Part shown: one piece after another, positions 25,495-33,865 of the stretch
Layout: every line of letters begins with the position of its first letter
Numbering within the stretch: the stretch's first letter is position 1
From: DIGJ01 sp036658435
Lineage (GTDB): Bacteria; Bacillota; Clostridia; Lachnospirales; Lachnospiraceae
Length of the DNA stretch: 48,239 nucleotides
Direction of reading: 5' to 3'
Assembly: GCA_036658435.1 (NCBI GenBank)
Contig: JAVXEO010000010.1
Span: 1 to 48,239 of the forward strand
Translations under genes and position numbers: made by a program
The notes under the pieces: generated by a model
The model's database searches: none
The model's input: the letters and a program-made list of their open reading frames with translations, nothing else
What the model was told of the DNA's origin: nothing

Positions 25495-26325
25495 TTATTT
25501 TGTAATTATTACACTTCCGCAGCGGTCTAAAATCGGAACAAAGGAAACTTCGTTTTTTTCACAAAATTCTAATACGGCTCTTTTACAGCCCTTCCAATCA
25601 TTGTTTCCGTAATCGTGTACAAACAAATAGCCTCCCTTTTCCAACCTTTCATAAAAATATTCCAGCCCATCTAAAATAGATTTATAAAATGTGGTATCTA
25701 AACTTACAAGGCAAAATGTATCTTCCAGTTTCTGGGCTGTATTTGGAAAATATCCTTTACATAATATGCAATTTTCTCTATTTTCCATTTTGTCCAGTAC
25801 CAATTGCGTGGAAGTGTCACTACACAGATCTCCATATCCCGTCGTTTCTTCTTGATCCGGATAGCCGGAAAAAGTATCAAACAAATATAATTTTCTATCC
25901 GGTAAATAGCGGTTTAAATACTTGGCAAACTCTCCCTGATACACACCAACTTCAGCCATATTTCCCCTTATATTTCTTTCTTTTATTACGGCAATACATT
26001 TTCTTAACATTGAAATTCTATCCTCTTGCCATTTTATGTCTAAATATTCCGGCTGAAAGGTAAGGATTTTTTCCTGAAGAATATCCAGGTCTTCTATTAA
26101 TTGTTTTCTTATTTCGTCTTCATAAACCCCATAAGCAATTATAACATAGTCAAATCCCACTTCTCTAAGACAAGTGGGATTCATAATTTTTATTTGGTTT
26201 TGAATCATTCCCCATTTTTCTTTATTATTATCCACGTAATATAGTATATCATATTCTTTATCATCTAAAGAATAAAAAACTTTTTCACCATAGCAATTTG
26301 CTCCAAAAATGATTATCTTTTTCAT
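25495..26325 (-). CDS. TylF/MycF-type methyltransferase with N-terminal Rossmann-like module
   Basis: I start at ATG 26325, nine bases after AAGGA; a GTG directly before it is also in frame. Residues ~1-90 form a small Rossmann-like fold, 'IIIFGANCYGEKVFYSL...YVDNNKEKWG', strikingly like the N-terminus of the LicD protein in this operon. Residues ~115-276 match macrocin-O-methyltransferase (TylF) enzymes: 'GNMAEVGVYQGEFAKYLN', 'LYLFDTFSGYPD', 'FVHDYGNNDWKGCKRAV'. The likely role is SAM-dependent O-methylation of a deoxysugar hydroxyl; the target is unknown. Confidence 0.82.
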   Translation of the reverse strand: MKKIIIFGANCYGEKVFYSLDDKEYDILYYVDNNKEKWGMIQNQIKIMNPTCLREVGFDYVIIAYGVYEDEIRKQLIEDLDILQEKILTFQPEYLDIKWQEDRISMLRKCIAVIKERNIRGNMAEVGVYQGEFAKYLNRYLPDRKLYLFDTFSGYPDQEETTGYGDLCSDTSTQLVLDKMENRENCILCKGYFPNTAQKLEDTFCLVSLDTTFYKSILDGLEYFYERLEKGGYLFVHDYGNNDWKGCKRAVLEFCEKNEVSFVPILDRCGSVIITK

Positions 26326-26338
26326 CACAATACGTCCT

Positions 26339-26773
26339 TTAAGTTGATTGAATTAATTCAATAAGTCCTGTTTTTTTATGAAACATATAAGTTTCCAGAC
26401 GTCCTCCCATAGCGGTTGCTTCACTTGGATCTTGCAGTAAACTATATTTACTTTCTCTTAGATCCGCAATTGCCATAAAAATATCGCTTACTGTATAGCA
26501 GATATGGTACATACAATATCCTGTATTTGTTTTCAGGAATTTGTCTACCGGTGATTTTTCATCCTCTTTATAGGGCATAATAAGTTCAAATGTAATACCA
26601 TCTTTCTTTATAAAGCTCACTTTAACTTTTCTTTTTTCATCTTCTATTATACCATTTTCTACTTTCTCAAATCCTAACTTTGTATATTCTAATTCTGCTT
26701 CTTCTATGTCTTTTACCGCAATTCCTATATGATCAATTCCCAGAATGTATTTGCTTACGCTTCCATCCATCAT
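26339..26773 (-). CDS. VOC (glyoxalase-fold) protein, methylmalonyl-CoA epimerase-like
   Basis: The 144-residue protein has two betaalphabetabetabeta half-sites: 'LGIDHIGIAVKDIEEAELEY' (10-29) and 'YCMYHICYTVSDI' (~86-98), with metal-ligand-like His and Glu residues including 'GLIELIQS' at the end. Similar to methylmalonyl-CoA epimerases and dioxygenase-fold sugar-locus proteins. It overlaps the adenylation gene stop by 4 bases, so the two probably act on the same intermediate, perhaps epimerising an activated acyl group. The reaction is not determined. Confidence 0.8.
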   Translation of the reverse strand: MMDGSVSKYILGIDHIGIAVKDIEEAELEYTKLGFEKVENGIIEDEKRKVKVSFIKKDGITFELIMPYKEDEKSPVDKFLKTNTGYCMYHICYTVSDIFMAIADLRESKYSLLQDPSEATAMGGRLETYMFHKKTGLIELIQST

Positions 26774-28308
26774 TGTTTTTCCTCATTACACATTTCTTTT
26801 AATAATTGTCTGTCTATTTTTCCATTTATGTTACGGGGCAGCAGCTCCATTGCTCTGTATTCCGTAGGAATCATATATTTTGGTAATTTTTGAGCTAACA
26901 TTTTTCTGAAAATAATGGTATTGACTTTTTCTGAAGATTCGTAATATAAGACAATTTTTTTATTTATATGATCATATACAGCACAACAATATTCAACTAT
27001 TTTCAATTGATTGATTAAAACGTGTTCAATCTCTCCAAGCTCTATTCGATATCCCATATGTTTTATAATGTTATCTTTTCGCCCACATATCATAATCTCA
27101 CGGTTTTCATTTGTATAGACCATATCGCCGGTTCGATAAATGAGTTCCGGATATACCGAATTTAATGGATTTTGAGTAAATACACTTTTTGTTTTTTCAA
27201 GATCATTATAATATCCCATGGCCAGAGAAGTTCCTCTTACACAAAGTTCCCCAACCTCCTTCTCTTGACAAATTTCATCTTTTTCATTTAAAATCAATAT
27301 ATCGGTGTTATTACAAGGGTAGCCAATGGGCAGTGCTTCCTTGTCCGTAAATTCCCTGTTAACAATAAAATACGTACAATCTAACGTAATTTCAATCGGT
27401 CCATATAAGTTAGCAAACGTCGTTTTTGGTAAATGCTTTTTCCAATAATTAAATTGCTTTGTAGGAAATACTTCTCCCGCAAACCAAATCGTTCTTAATT
27501 CTTCAGGAAGGCAGGCTTCCAGTATATTTAGGTTTGCTATATTTACCATAATAGAGGGCACCCAGAACAAAAAATTCACCCTATCTTTTACTAACTGATT
27601 TATTAATTTTATAGGAAAAATTGCCAGATTTGCATCCAATAAATCCATGCAAAGTCCCTGATAGCTCATCATACATAATTCAAATACATAAATATCAAAT
27701 ACGCAGGGGGATAGGCTTCCCATAATGGTATCCTGAGCAAAATCAAAGGTCTCCACGGCCCAATTCAAAAAATCCACAAAGCTTTTATGATTTAAAACAA
27801 CACCTTTAGGAATTCCCGTTGAGCCTGAGGTATTAATGATGCAAAATGGATCCGTATCAATAAACTGGGTCATACTATTTAATATTTTTTTCTCATCAAA
27901 AACGGAAAAATCTTCTCTCATTTCTTCTATACATAAAATCTTTGTTTCTCTTAAATTTGATTCATATTTCTTCATCAATTCTAAGTTTGTAATAAGTAAT
28001 TTTGGCTTAATTTTTTGTATAATTCCTATAATTCTCTCTATTGGCGTTAATATATCAAGATTCATAAAAACATTACCGGTATACATTATTGCAAGGTTAG
28101 AAATAACGGTTTCACTACTCTTTGGAAGAAAGACGGCAATAGGATCCTTCGTTCTAAAATCGTTTTTTTTACCAATTATCTCTGCATACCGTAAACTTTT
28201 TTTTCTTAATTCCTCGAAGGTTATGGTATCTGTATTCTCCATAATTGCAATTCGTTTCGGAAATTTTTGTACCGTCTTATCAAAATAACTTATTATACTA
28301 TTGTTCAA
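26770..28308 (-). CDS. Adenylation enzyme (DltA-like AMP-binding ligase)
   Basis: The 512-residue enzyme carries the full set of adenylation motifs: A3 TSGSTGIPKG (160-169), A5 'NLYGPIEITLDCTY', A7 'YRTGDMVYT', A8 'GRKDNIIKHMGYRIELGEIE' and A10 'NINGKIDRQLL' with the catalytic Lys. It should activate an amino or other carboxylic acid with ATP and load it on the ACP encoded four genes downstream. Size resembles D-alanine ligase DltA, but no dltB/dltD neighbours exist. The start codon is TTG (28308-28306) behind GAGG; the gene overlaps the preceding methyltransferase by 11 bases. Substrate not readable by eye. Confidence 0.87.
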   Translation of the reverse strand: MNNSIISYFDKTVQKFPKRIAIMENTDTITFEELRKKSLRYAEIIGKKNDFRTKDPIAVFLPKSSETVISNLAIMYTGNVFMNLDILTPIERIIGIIQKIKPKLLITNLELMKKYESNLRETKILCIEEMREDFSVFDEKKILNSMTQFIDTDPFCIINTSGSTGIPKGVVLNHKSFVDFLNWAVETFDFAQDTIMGSLSPCVFDIYVFELCMMSYQGLCMDLLDANLAIFPIKLINQLVKDRVNFLFWVPSIMVNIANLNILEACLPEELRTIWFAGEVFPTKQFNYWKKHLPKTTFANLYGPIEITLDCTYFIVNREFTDKEALPIGYPCNNTDILILNEKDEICQEKEVGELCVRGTSLAMGYYNDLEKTKSVFTQNPLNSVYPELIYRTGDMVYTNENREIMICGRKDNIIKHMGYRIELGEIEHVLINQLKIVEYCCAVYDHINKKIVLYYESSEKVNTIIFRKMLAQKLPKYMIPTEYRAMELLPRNINGKIDRQLLKEMCNEEKQ

Positions 28309-29008
28309 CTTCTACCATCCTCTTTTTTCCAACATAGTACAAATCTTCATTTTCTACATCAATTTCCAAAATACAACGATACGTTCCATAACAGTCGAAA
28401 ATGTCGAAAAGTCGTTTCATATCATTAAAATCATTAATTAAATTAGCATTCAGGGCTTCTTCTATTGTATTATTGCTTTCTATTTTTATTAAGCCATTTA
28501 CACGCTCTGCATCCCTATAGTTTTCATATTTGACATTTTTAAAGGTTACCATGGTGGCACAAAAAATACCATCTTCTGTCATTGCCTCATTAAACTGCTT
28601 TAATATTATATTTAAGTCCATCTCATTAAAATAATAGAGTACTTCTGACGCAAAAACAATATCAAATTTAACATCAAACACATCTTTTATCTCTTTTTTA
28701 TCATTTATAAGGTCAATAGCAATAAAATTATCTTTTTTAAAATTATTTTTTTCTACGCAGCGCTTAATTGCCTCCTCTGAGATATCAATTCCGTATACCT
28801 CAAATCCTAAATCGGCAAAAAACCTTGTATTCGCACCTAAACTACATCCAAAATCTAATACCCGAATTGGTTTTTTTTCTTGATTTAATAATTTTTTTAT
28901 TTTACTATGGTAGAGAGAAACCCACATAGAATCCGGATAAGAATTTCCCCATCCATTCTCGTAAGCCTCATCATATGTTTTCTTATTTTCTTTAATATAG
29001 GTTGTCAT
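28298..29008 (-). CDS. Class I SAM-dependent methyltransferase
   Basis: The 236-residue protein has SAM-binding motif I 'VLDFGCSLGANTRFFADLG' and the following acidic 'EVYGIDISEEAI', then 'FDIVFASEVLYYFNEMD', as in class I (methyltransf_11/25) enzymes. N-terminal 'YENGWGNSYPDSMWVS' is common in sugar-locus methyltransferases. Second gene of the operon, 29 bases after pseB. Probably methylates the sugar or its acyl group; substrate unknown. Confidence 0.82.
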   Translation of the reverse strand: MTTYIKENKKTYDEAYENGWGNSYPDSMWVSLYHSKIKKLLNQEKKPIRVLDFGCSLGANTRFFADLGFEVYGIDISEEAIKRCVEKNNFKKDNFIAIDLINDKKEIKDVFDVKFDIVFASEVLYYFNEMDLNIILKQFNEAMTEDGIFCATMVTFKNVKYENYRDAERVNGLIKIESNNTIEEALNANLINDFNDMKRLFDIFDCYGTYRCILEIDVENEDLYYVGKKRMVEVEQ

Positions 29009-29037
29009 TGTTTTATCTTCTCACTTTTCTATTATTT

Positions 29038-30030
29038 TTAGATATTGGCAAGTTCGTTTTTTAGTCCTTCCATCGTAAGCCACTGCTTGTTTGTTCCGGA
29101 ATTGTACTCAAATCCTTCTTCTACTAATTTTCCTCCCGCCAATAAAGAATGTTCTAAATCCATCCATTCAAAATTCGGATAAACAATATAATGTTTATCG
29201 TATTCATAGGTCATTCTGGAATCATCTTTCGTCACCATTACTTCATCCAGTTTTTCACCTTCCCGGATTCCTATTTCTTTTATTGTACCACTTGGCAGCA
29301 TTGCTTTTGCTAAGTCTCCTATATGAAAGGAAGGTATTTTAGAAATATAGGTTTCCCCGCCTTTGGATTCTTCTAACGCTTTAAAAACCAGTTCCACCCC
29401 TTGTTTCAAGGTAATCCAAAAACGCGTCATTCTGGCATCGGTAATGGGTAGTTCGCTTCCACCCTTCCGTATAATATCCTCAAAAATAGGAATCACCGAA
29501 CCACGGCTTCCGGCTACATTTCCATAGCGAACCACGGCAAAGCTGGTTCCCTCTTCTCCGGTATACGCATTTGCTGCTATAAACAGCTTGTCGGAAACCA
29601 ATTTGGTTCCACCATATAAGTTAATTGGATTTACTGCCTTATCGGTTGAAAGTGCAACCACCTTTTTTACTCCGCAGTCTAATGCTGCATCTATTACATT
29701 CTGTGCGCCGTAAATATTAGTCTTTACTGCCTCCATTGGATTATACTCACAAGTGGGTACCTGTTTCATTGCCGCAGCGTGGATAACATAATCCACCCCC
29801 TTAAGAGCCCTTCTTAAACGTTCCTTATCCCTTACATCTCCAATGAAAAAACGTACCCGGCTCATATCAACCTTGTCCTGAAATTCTGTTTTCATAACGC
29901 TTTGTTTAAACTCATCTCGAGAATATATAATTACTTTTTTGGGTGTATATCTTTCAAAAATCATTTTTAAAAATTTTTTACCAAAAGAACCCGTTCCTCC
30001 GGTGATTAAAATCGTTTTATCATTTAACAT
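29038..30030 (-). CDS. pseB: UDP-N-acetylglucosamine 4,6-dehydratase (inverting), PseB
   Basis: I start at ATG 30030 behind AAGGAGA (330 residues); the longer frame runs back through a terminator stem. Motifs: TGGTGSFG (10-17), 'YVIHAAAMKQVPTCEYNP', and STDKAVNPINLYGGTK with the catalytic Asp-Lys and YxxxK. PseB carries out the first step of pseudaminic acid synthesis, giving UDP-4-keto-6-deoxy-L-IdoNAc. It has no membrane segments, unlike the CapD-type gene at 12465-14318. First gene of the sugar operon, directly after the flagellin terminator at 30058-30088, with no space for a separate promoter. Confidence 0.92.
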   Translation of the reverse strand: MLNDKTILITGGTGSFGKKFLKMIFERYTPKKVIIYSRDEFKQSVMKTEFQDKVDMSRVRFFIGDVRDKERLRRALKGVDYVIHAAAMKQVPTCEYNPMEAVKTNIYGAQNVIDAALDCGVKKVVALSTDKAVNPINLYGGTKLVSDKLFIAANAYTGEEGTSFAVVRYGNVAGSRGSVIPIFEDIIRKGGSELPITDARMTRFWITLKQGVELVFKALEESKGGETYISKIPSFHIGDLAKAMLPSGTIKEIGIREGEKLDEVMVTKDDSRMTYEYDKHYIVYPNFEWMDLEHSLLAGGKLVEEGFEYNSGTNKQWLTMEGLKNELANI

Positions 30031-30057
30031 TTTAAATTCTCCTTGCTTTTTATAAAA

Positions 30058-30088
30058 ATAGGTCGTATCAATCAAGGATACGACCTAT
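30058..30088 (-). terminator. Terminator between flagellin and the sugar operon
   Basis: A perfect 12-bp stem (ATAGGTCGTATC with GATACGACCTAT) encloses a 7-base loop; on the minus strand it is followed by TTTTATAAAA. It lies 30 bases after the flagellin stop and 28 bases before pseB. Confidence 0.88.
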
Positions 30089-30118
30089 CAGTTTTTTATG
30101 ATTTATCTTTGTGTTCTA

Positions 30119-31378
30119 TCACCCTTGTAATAAGGATAATACACCTTGGGTTGATTGATTTGCCTGTGCCAGCATAGACTGTCCAGCCTGCATTAAAATA
30201 TTTTCTTTAGAATACTGGGTCATTTCATCCGCCATATCTACATCACGAATACGGGATTCTGCTGCCTGTAAGTTCTCTCCTGAAGTATCCAGATTAGAAA
30301 TCGTATGTTCCAAACGATTCTGCACAGCTCCTAATTTTGCTCTTTCTGTGGATACCTTCTCTAAGGCTTTATCAAAGGCTTCTGTTGCCATAGATGCATT
30401 GCTCTGTGTGGTAACGTCTAATGGCATTCCGTTTCCTGTAGGTGCTGTTCCTCCTGCCAAGTCAGTTCCTGCTGTCTGCACGATTCCTAAAGCCGACGCT
30501 CTCATATCCCCAATTGCCAAGGATACTTCCTGTCCTGCATTGGCTCCTGCCTGGATACGTAAGGACTCTTTTCCTGCTACTGCTGCTGAAGGCGTTGTCA
30601 CCTTAGAAAGAGAAATCGTAATTACATCCCCTGCTTTTAAGTTTGAAAATCCGGAAATCGAAAATGTTAGATTCGCCGTTACACCGGTTGCTGTTTTCGA
30701 TCCTTTTGCTGCACCACTGATTACAACACTTCCTGTAGAAATTTTTACTCCAGCACCTTTTCCATTTAAGGATTCTACCGAATATCCACCGCTGGATATT
30801 GAGTTACTTACTGTATCCTTGTTAATGGTAATTCGAATTACATCATCCGTACCTACTAACTGAGCCACTGATGTTGCCAATGCCTTCGTTACCACCATAC
30901 CATTTTGGAAGGTACCTTCTATTTTTGCTTTTCCTGCTTTGAATACAGTAGAGCCTGCCTGGTCTCCATTTATTAATTTCTTTGTATTAAATTCAGAAGT
31001 ATTGGCAATTCGGTCAACTTCCTGTGTTAACTGAGTAATTTCGTTCTGTATCTGTGTTCTGTCATCATCTGTATTGGTATCATTGGCTGCCTGTACGGAC
31101 AGCTCTCTCATTCTCTGTAATATATTCTGGGATTCCTGAAGGGCACCTTCACCGGTTTGAATAAGAGAGATACCATCCTCTGCATTGGTGGATGCCTGAT
31201 TCAAACCTCTGATCTGGCCCCTCATCTTTTCTGAAATTGCAAGTCCGGCTGCATCATCTGCTGCACGATTAATTCTATATCCGGAGCTTAACTTCTCTGT
31301 AGATTTTGCTAACTTTCCTGTGCTGACTCCTAATTCCCTATTGGTATTCATTGCGGACATATTGTGTTGTACGATCAT
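30119..31378 (-). CDS. fliC: Flagellin (second in transcription order)
   Basis: A 419-residue flagellin. The N-terminal D0/D1 region starts MIVQHNMSAMNTNRELGVSTG and contains 'INRAADDAAGLAISEKMRGQIRG' and 'LQRMRELSVQ'; the C-terminal D0/D1 contains 'NRLEHTISNLDTSGENLQAAESRIRDVDMADEMT' and ends 'ANQSTQGVLSLLQG'. The central ~160 residues are Ser/Thr-rich and variable, likely exposed and glycosylated. Has its own sigma-28 promoter at 31505-31531 and a strong AAGGAGG site. Terminal regions are nearly identical to the other flagellin; the middle differs. Lies between the Maf glycosyltransferase unit and pseB. Confidence 0.97.
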   Translation of the reverse strand: MIVQHNMSAMNTNRELGVSTGKLAKSTEKLSSGYRINRAADDAAGLAISEKMRGQIRGLNQASTNAEDGISLIQTGEGALQESQNILQRMRELSVQAANDTNTDDDRTQIQNEITQLTQEVDRIANTSEFNTKKLINGDQAGSTVFKAGKAKIEGTFQNGMVVTKALATSVAQLVGTDDVIRITINKDTVSNSISSGGYSVESLNGKGAGVKISTGSVVISGAAKGSKTATGVTANLTFSISGFSNLKAGDVITISLSKVTTPSAAVAGKESLRIQAGANAGQEVSLAIGDMRASALGIVQTAGTDLAGGTAPTGNGMPLDVTTQSNASMATEAFDKALEKVSTERAKLGAVQNRLEHTISNLDTSGENLQAAESRIRDVDMADEMTQYSKENILMQAGQSMLAQANQSTQGVLSLLQG

Positions 31379-31504
31379 ATTATTTCCTCCTTGATTGCGA
31401 CTTATTTATCGCTTTTCCATTTTTATGTGTGTCGCTTCCTTGCTCAATCGTCTGCATCCATGCAATAGAGATTCGCTTAAACTAAGTTTCTCTTCTTGCT
31501 ATAT

Positions 31505-31531
31505 ATATCGTACAATCACAAAATAACTTTA
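31505..31531 (-). promoter_or_regulatory. Sigma-28 promoter of flagellin at 30119-31378
   Basis: On the minus strand TAAA (31531-31528), 15 bases, then TACGATAT (31512-31505). The -35 extends to TAAAGTTA. The leader from here to the start is ~125 bases and has three GGA motifs, including the one in the ribosome site. Confidence 0.75.
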
Positions 31532-31563
31532 GCCTTTTTTTAACTTTTTTTATTTTTTTATTT

Positions 31564-31839
31564 TTATTCCGCCAATTCTTCTTTTAATTGCTCCAGTTCC
31601 GGCTTCAATTCATATAATAATAAATCGGCCATCTCTACATAATCCTGTCTCTCATAGCATTCCTGCAGCCTTATCAGTTCCTCATCCAATAAAACAGAGT
31701 ATCCCGCTTGAAACATATCATTTAAAAATGTGCTTAATGTATCAATTAACTTTTGAAAATGCGTATGAAGTGTCGTTTGTTCCATATCATAAATAACCGT
31801 TACCAGTTCTTCAATTGTCTTTAATACCGGTTCTACCAT
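31564..31839 (-). CDS. Small helical protein overlapping the Maf gene, function unknown
   Basis: A 91-residue acidic protein, predicted by eye to be almost all helix, with heptad-like Leu spacing ('LIDTLSTFLNDMF', 'LLLYELKPELEQLKEELAE'). It overlaps the end of the Maf gene by 29 bases and has a GGAGG site, so it is expressed with Maf. I do not recognise the family. Position between Maf and a flagellin suggests a partner of the glycosyltransferase or a flagellin-binding helper; that is inference. Confidence 0.7.
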   Translation of the reverse strand: MVEPVLKTIEELVTVIYDMEQTTLHTHFQKLIDTLSTFLNDMFQAGYSVLLDEELIRLQECYERQDYVEMADLLLYELKPELEQLKEELAE

Positions 31840-33724
31840 TTTCCGCTGCCTCCCTTTTTTCTTTCTTGTCTTCTAAAAACGAAATCATTTTTTCAAATCT
31901 TTGAATTGTAACAATGGAAGCCGTTTCCAGCATATTCATCAAATTAAGCTGCAATTCCAAATTTCTCTTTACTCCCCTTGCAGAAAGTTCATTTCCAATT
32001 TTCTTTACATAGATAATCGTCTGTTTTAAAATCTGCTGATAAAAGGAAATCGTCTGGGACCCTTCCTTGGCTATATGAAAAACAATATCATTTCCCGGTT
32101 CCATTGCTTTTACTATATCAATCAGCTCCTGTTCCGTTGCCTCTTGGTTATCCCAGTCTATATATTTTTCCAAGGATTGAAAATGAGTCACTGCCATTTC
32201 TTTTATTTCTTCTACCTGCTTTATCATATCCTTGGCAGATAAGATGATTTCCTCATATTTTTCAATATACTGGCGGTTACTTACTGTAATGTCTTCTAAT
32301 AAATCTTTAGGACGACGCTTAATCTCTTCCGTACAATAAGTGTCAATTGCCTCCCTAAAGGTCATAATCTCCGTTCCCTTAATCTTGGCTCCACCCTCTG
32401 TTGCATCAATTACCTTCCTGCTCTTGTTAAGGAGCTGCTCTTCATAAAAATAACGGAATAGATTATAGATATAACTTGTCCGAATCGGATTTCCATAGAT
32501 GTCCTCTGTCCAAAGGTCACTGCTTGGGGCATCCTCTTTATGAATGGTATTTTCCCCTTCATACTTTGTGTGAGCCGAATCGCTATGAATCTTTTCATCG
32601 GTATAGGCAAGATCCTGTCCGATTAGTATAATAGGCTTGCAGCCCGCAGCCTTTGCAAAGGCAAAGGCCGCTCCTACGCAAGAATGCCCCATCGCTCCGA
32701 ATTCTTCATTTTCGAAATGATCCGACCACCATTTTTCCATCCCATCCGCTGATTTTGCAAGCAGTATCGTCTTCCCCGGAAAATTCTCATAGGTTTCCGG
32801 CCACATTAAGGAAGGCGCCACCAAAATTAAGTCCTTGTCAAACTGTTTTCCTTCATAATAATATTTATAGGTTCCAATATAACGTTCTATACTTGCAATA
32901 ATATCCGGTTTCACCCCGTTTTTCTTGCACGCCTCCATACTGGCATCACAGCTTAGAATCAATGCCTTATCCTGCACTTCCTTCAAGTACCGGATATTTT
33001 TATCCAAAGAAGGACCGGAGGCTACAATAACCGCCGGGCATCCGCTAAACTGGTCCCGGACTTCACGTATTCCATTGGTTCGAATACTGGCATCCACATT
33101 CAAATAATGATTCTCCAAGCCATCTAGCATATCTTCTAATGAATTTCCAAGGGACCATAAACCATTTTGCATTCTGGCACAAATCTGGCTTATGCATCTT
33201 TTACAAAATTCATGGTATACATGGTAATTTCCCAGGGAAAGCACCTTTATATTTTGTGCCAAATTGTTCCAGTTTTTCTCAATATAAAAAGAAAATTGAA
33301 CATCTACCATTTCTTCGGTTCCACAAATAAATGCAAATTTACCGCCTTCAATCATCGTGACCAGATTGTACTCTTTCATCATATATTTGTAAACCGAAGG
33401 ATTGGGCTCGATTACCATGATTTTTGTAGCTTCTGTTGTTTCTTTGTCCAGGGTATTTAATAAATGAATGTTCCCCATTCCAAACAAAACAATGAGGTAA
33501 TCGCTGACCAGATCCAAGTCTTTTATTATCCATTTGGTTTCTTCTTCCTTTTTACAGCTATGTAATCTATATTGAGTATTCTCATATTGAAAATACAAAT
33601 TTCCACCCTTTAAGCGGAGCAGTTCCTGCCCCTTATCTATTTTTTCTATAAGTTCGAAAATCTCCGTAGCTTTTGGATTCACCTGCTTTAGTTTTTCCAT
33701 ATTTTTTTTATATACGCTGCTCAT
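31811..33724 (-). CDS. Maf-family flagellin glycosyltransferase (DUF115)
   Basis: About 637 residues. The core (~230-440) matches motility-associated factor proteins: 'PAVIVASGPSLDKNIRYLKE', 'ILSCDASMEACKKNGVKPDIIASIE', 'GHSCVGAAFAFAKAAG' and 'ILIGQDLAYTDEKIHS'. Maf enzymes attach nonulosonic acids such as pseudaminate to Ser/Thr of flagellin. N- and C-terminal regions are the usual helical extensions. I prefer ATG 33724; an ATG at 33736 lies too close to its ribosome site. Lies between two flagellin genes and upstream of the pse/phosphonate operon, so it is the likely transferase for that sugar. Confidence 0.92.
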   Translation of the reverse strand: MSSVYKKNMEKLKQVNPKATEIFELIEKIDKGQELLRLKGGNLYFQYENTQYRLHSCKKEEETKWIIKDLDLVSDYLIVLFGMGNIHLLNTLDKETTEATKIMVIEPNPSVYKYMMKEYNLVTMIEGGKFAFICGTEEMVDVQFSFYIEKNWNNLAQNIKVLSLGNYHVYHEFCKRCISQICARMQNGLWSLGNSLEDMLDGLENHYLNVDASIRTNGIREVRDQFSGCPAVIVASGPSLDKNIRYLKEVQDKALILSCDASMEACKKNGVKPDIIASIERYIGTYKYYYEGKQFDKDLILVAPSLMWPETYENFPGKTILLAKSADGMEKWWSDHFENEEFGAMGHSCVGAAFAFAKAAGCKPIILIGQDLAYTDEKIHSDSAHTKYEGENTIHKEDAPSSDLWTEDIYGNPIRTSYIYNLFRYFYEEQLLNKSRKVIDATEGGAKIKGTEIMTFREAIDTYCTEEIKRRPKDLLEDITVSNRQYIEKYEEIILSAKDMIKQVEEIKEMAVTHFQSLEKYIDWDNQEATEQELIDIVKAMEPGNDIVFHIAKEGSQTISFYQQILKQTIIYVKKIGNELSARGVKRNLELQLNLMNMLETASIVTIQRFEKMISFLEDKKEKREAAENGRTGIKDN

Positions 33725-33800
33725 TTTTAATCCCATGCCTTTCAGTTTTTGGTGCCATATTCAAAATCAAATAGGCACAAATAATGGAACTTTCCTATAT

Positions 33801-33834
33801 AAATATAGCTGCCACAAAAGTGACAGCTATATTT
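33801..33834 (-). terminator. Terminator after the first flagellin
   Basis: A 15-bp stem (33801-33815 with 33820-33834, one G-U pair) with a 4-base loop, A/T-rich at the base; 31 bases after the flagellin gene. The T-run is short, so some read-through into the Maf gene is likely. Confidence 0.75.
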
Positions 33835-33865
33835 AGGTCTTATTTTGCTTATAGCAGCTCTGCTA

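Noticed and set aside
26770..28308. D-alanine ligase for lipoteichoic acid (dltA)
   Set aside because: No dltB or dltD nearby, the carrier protein is four genes away, and the operon is devoted to sugar modification.
30348..30863. 171-residue open frame on the plus strand inside flagellin
   Set aside because: Antisense to a well-supported flagellin gene, no ribosome site or promoter.
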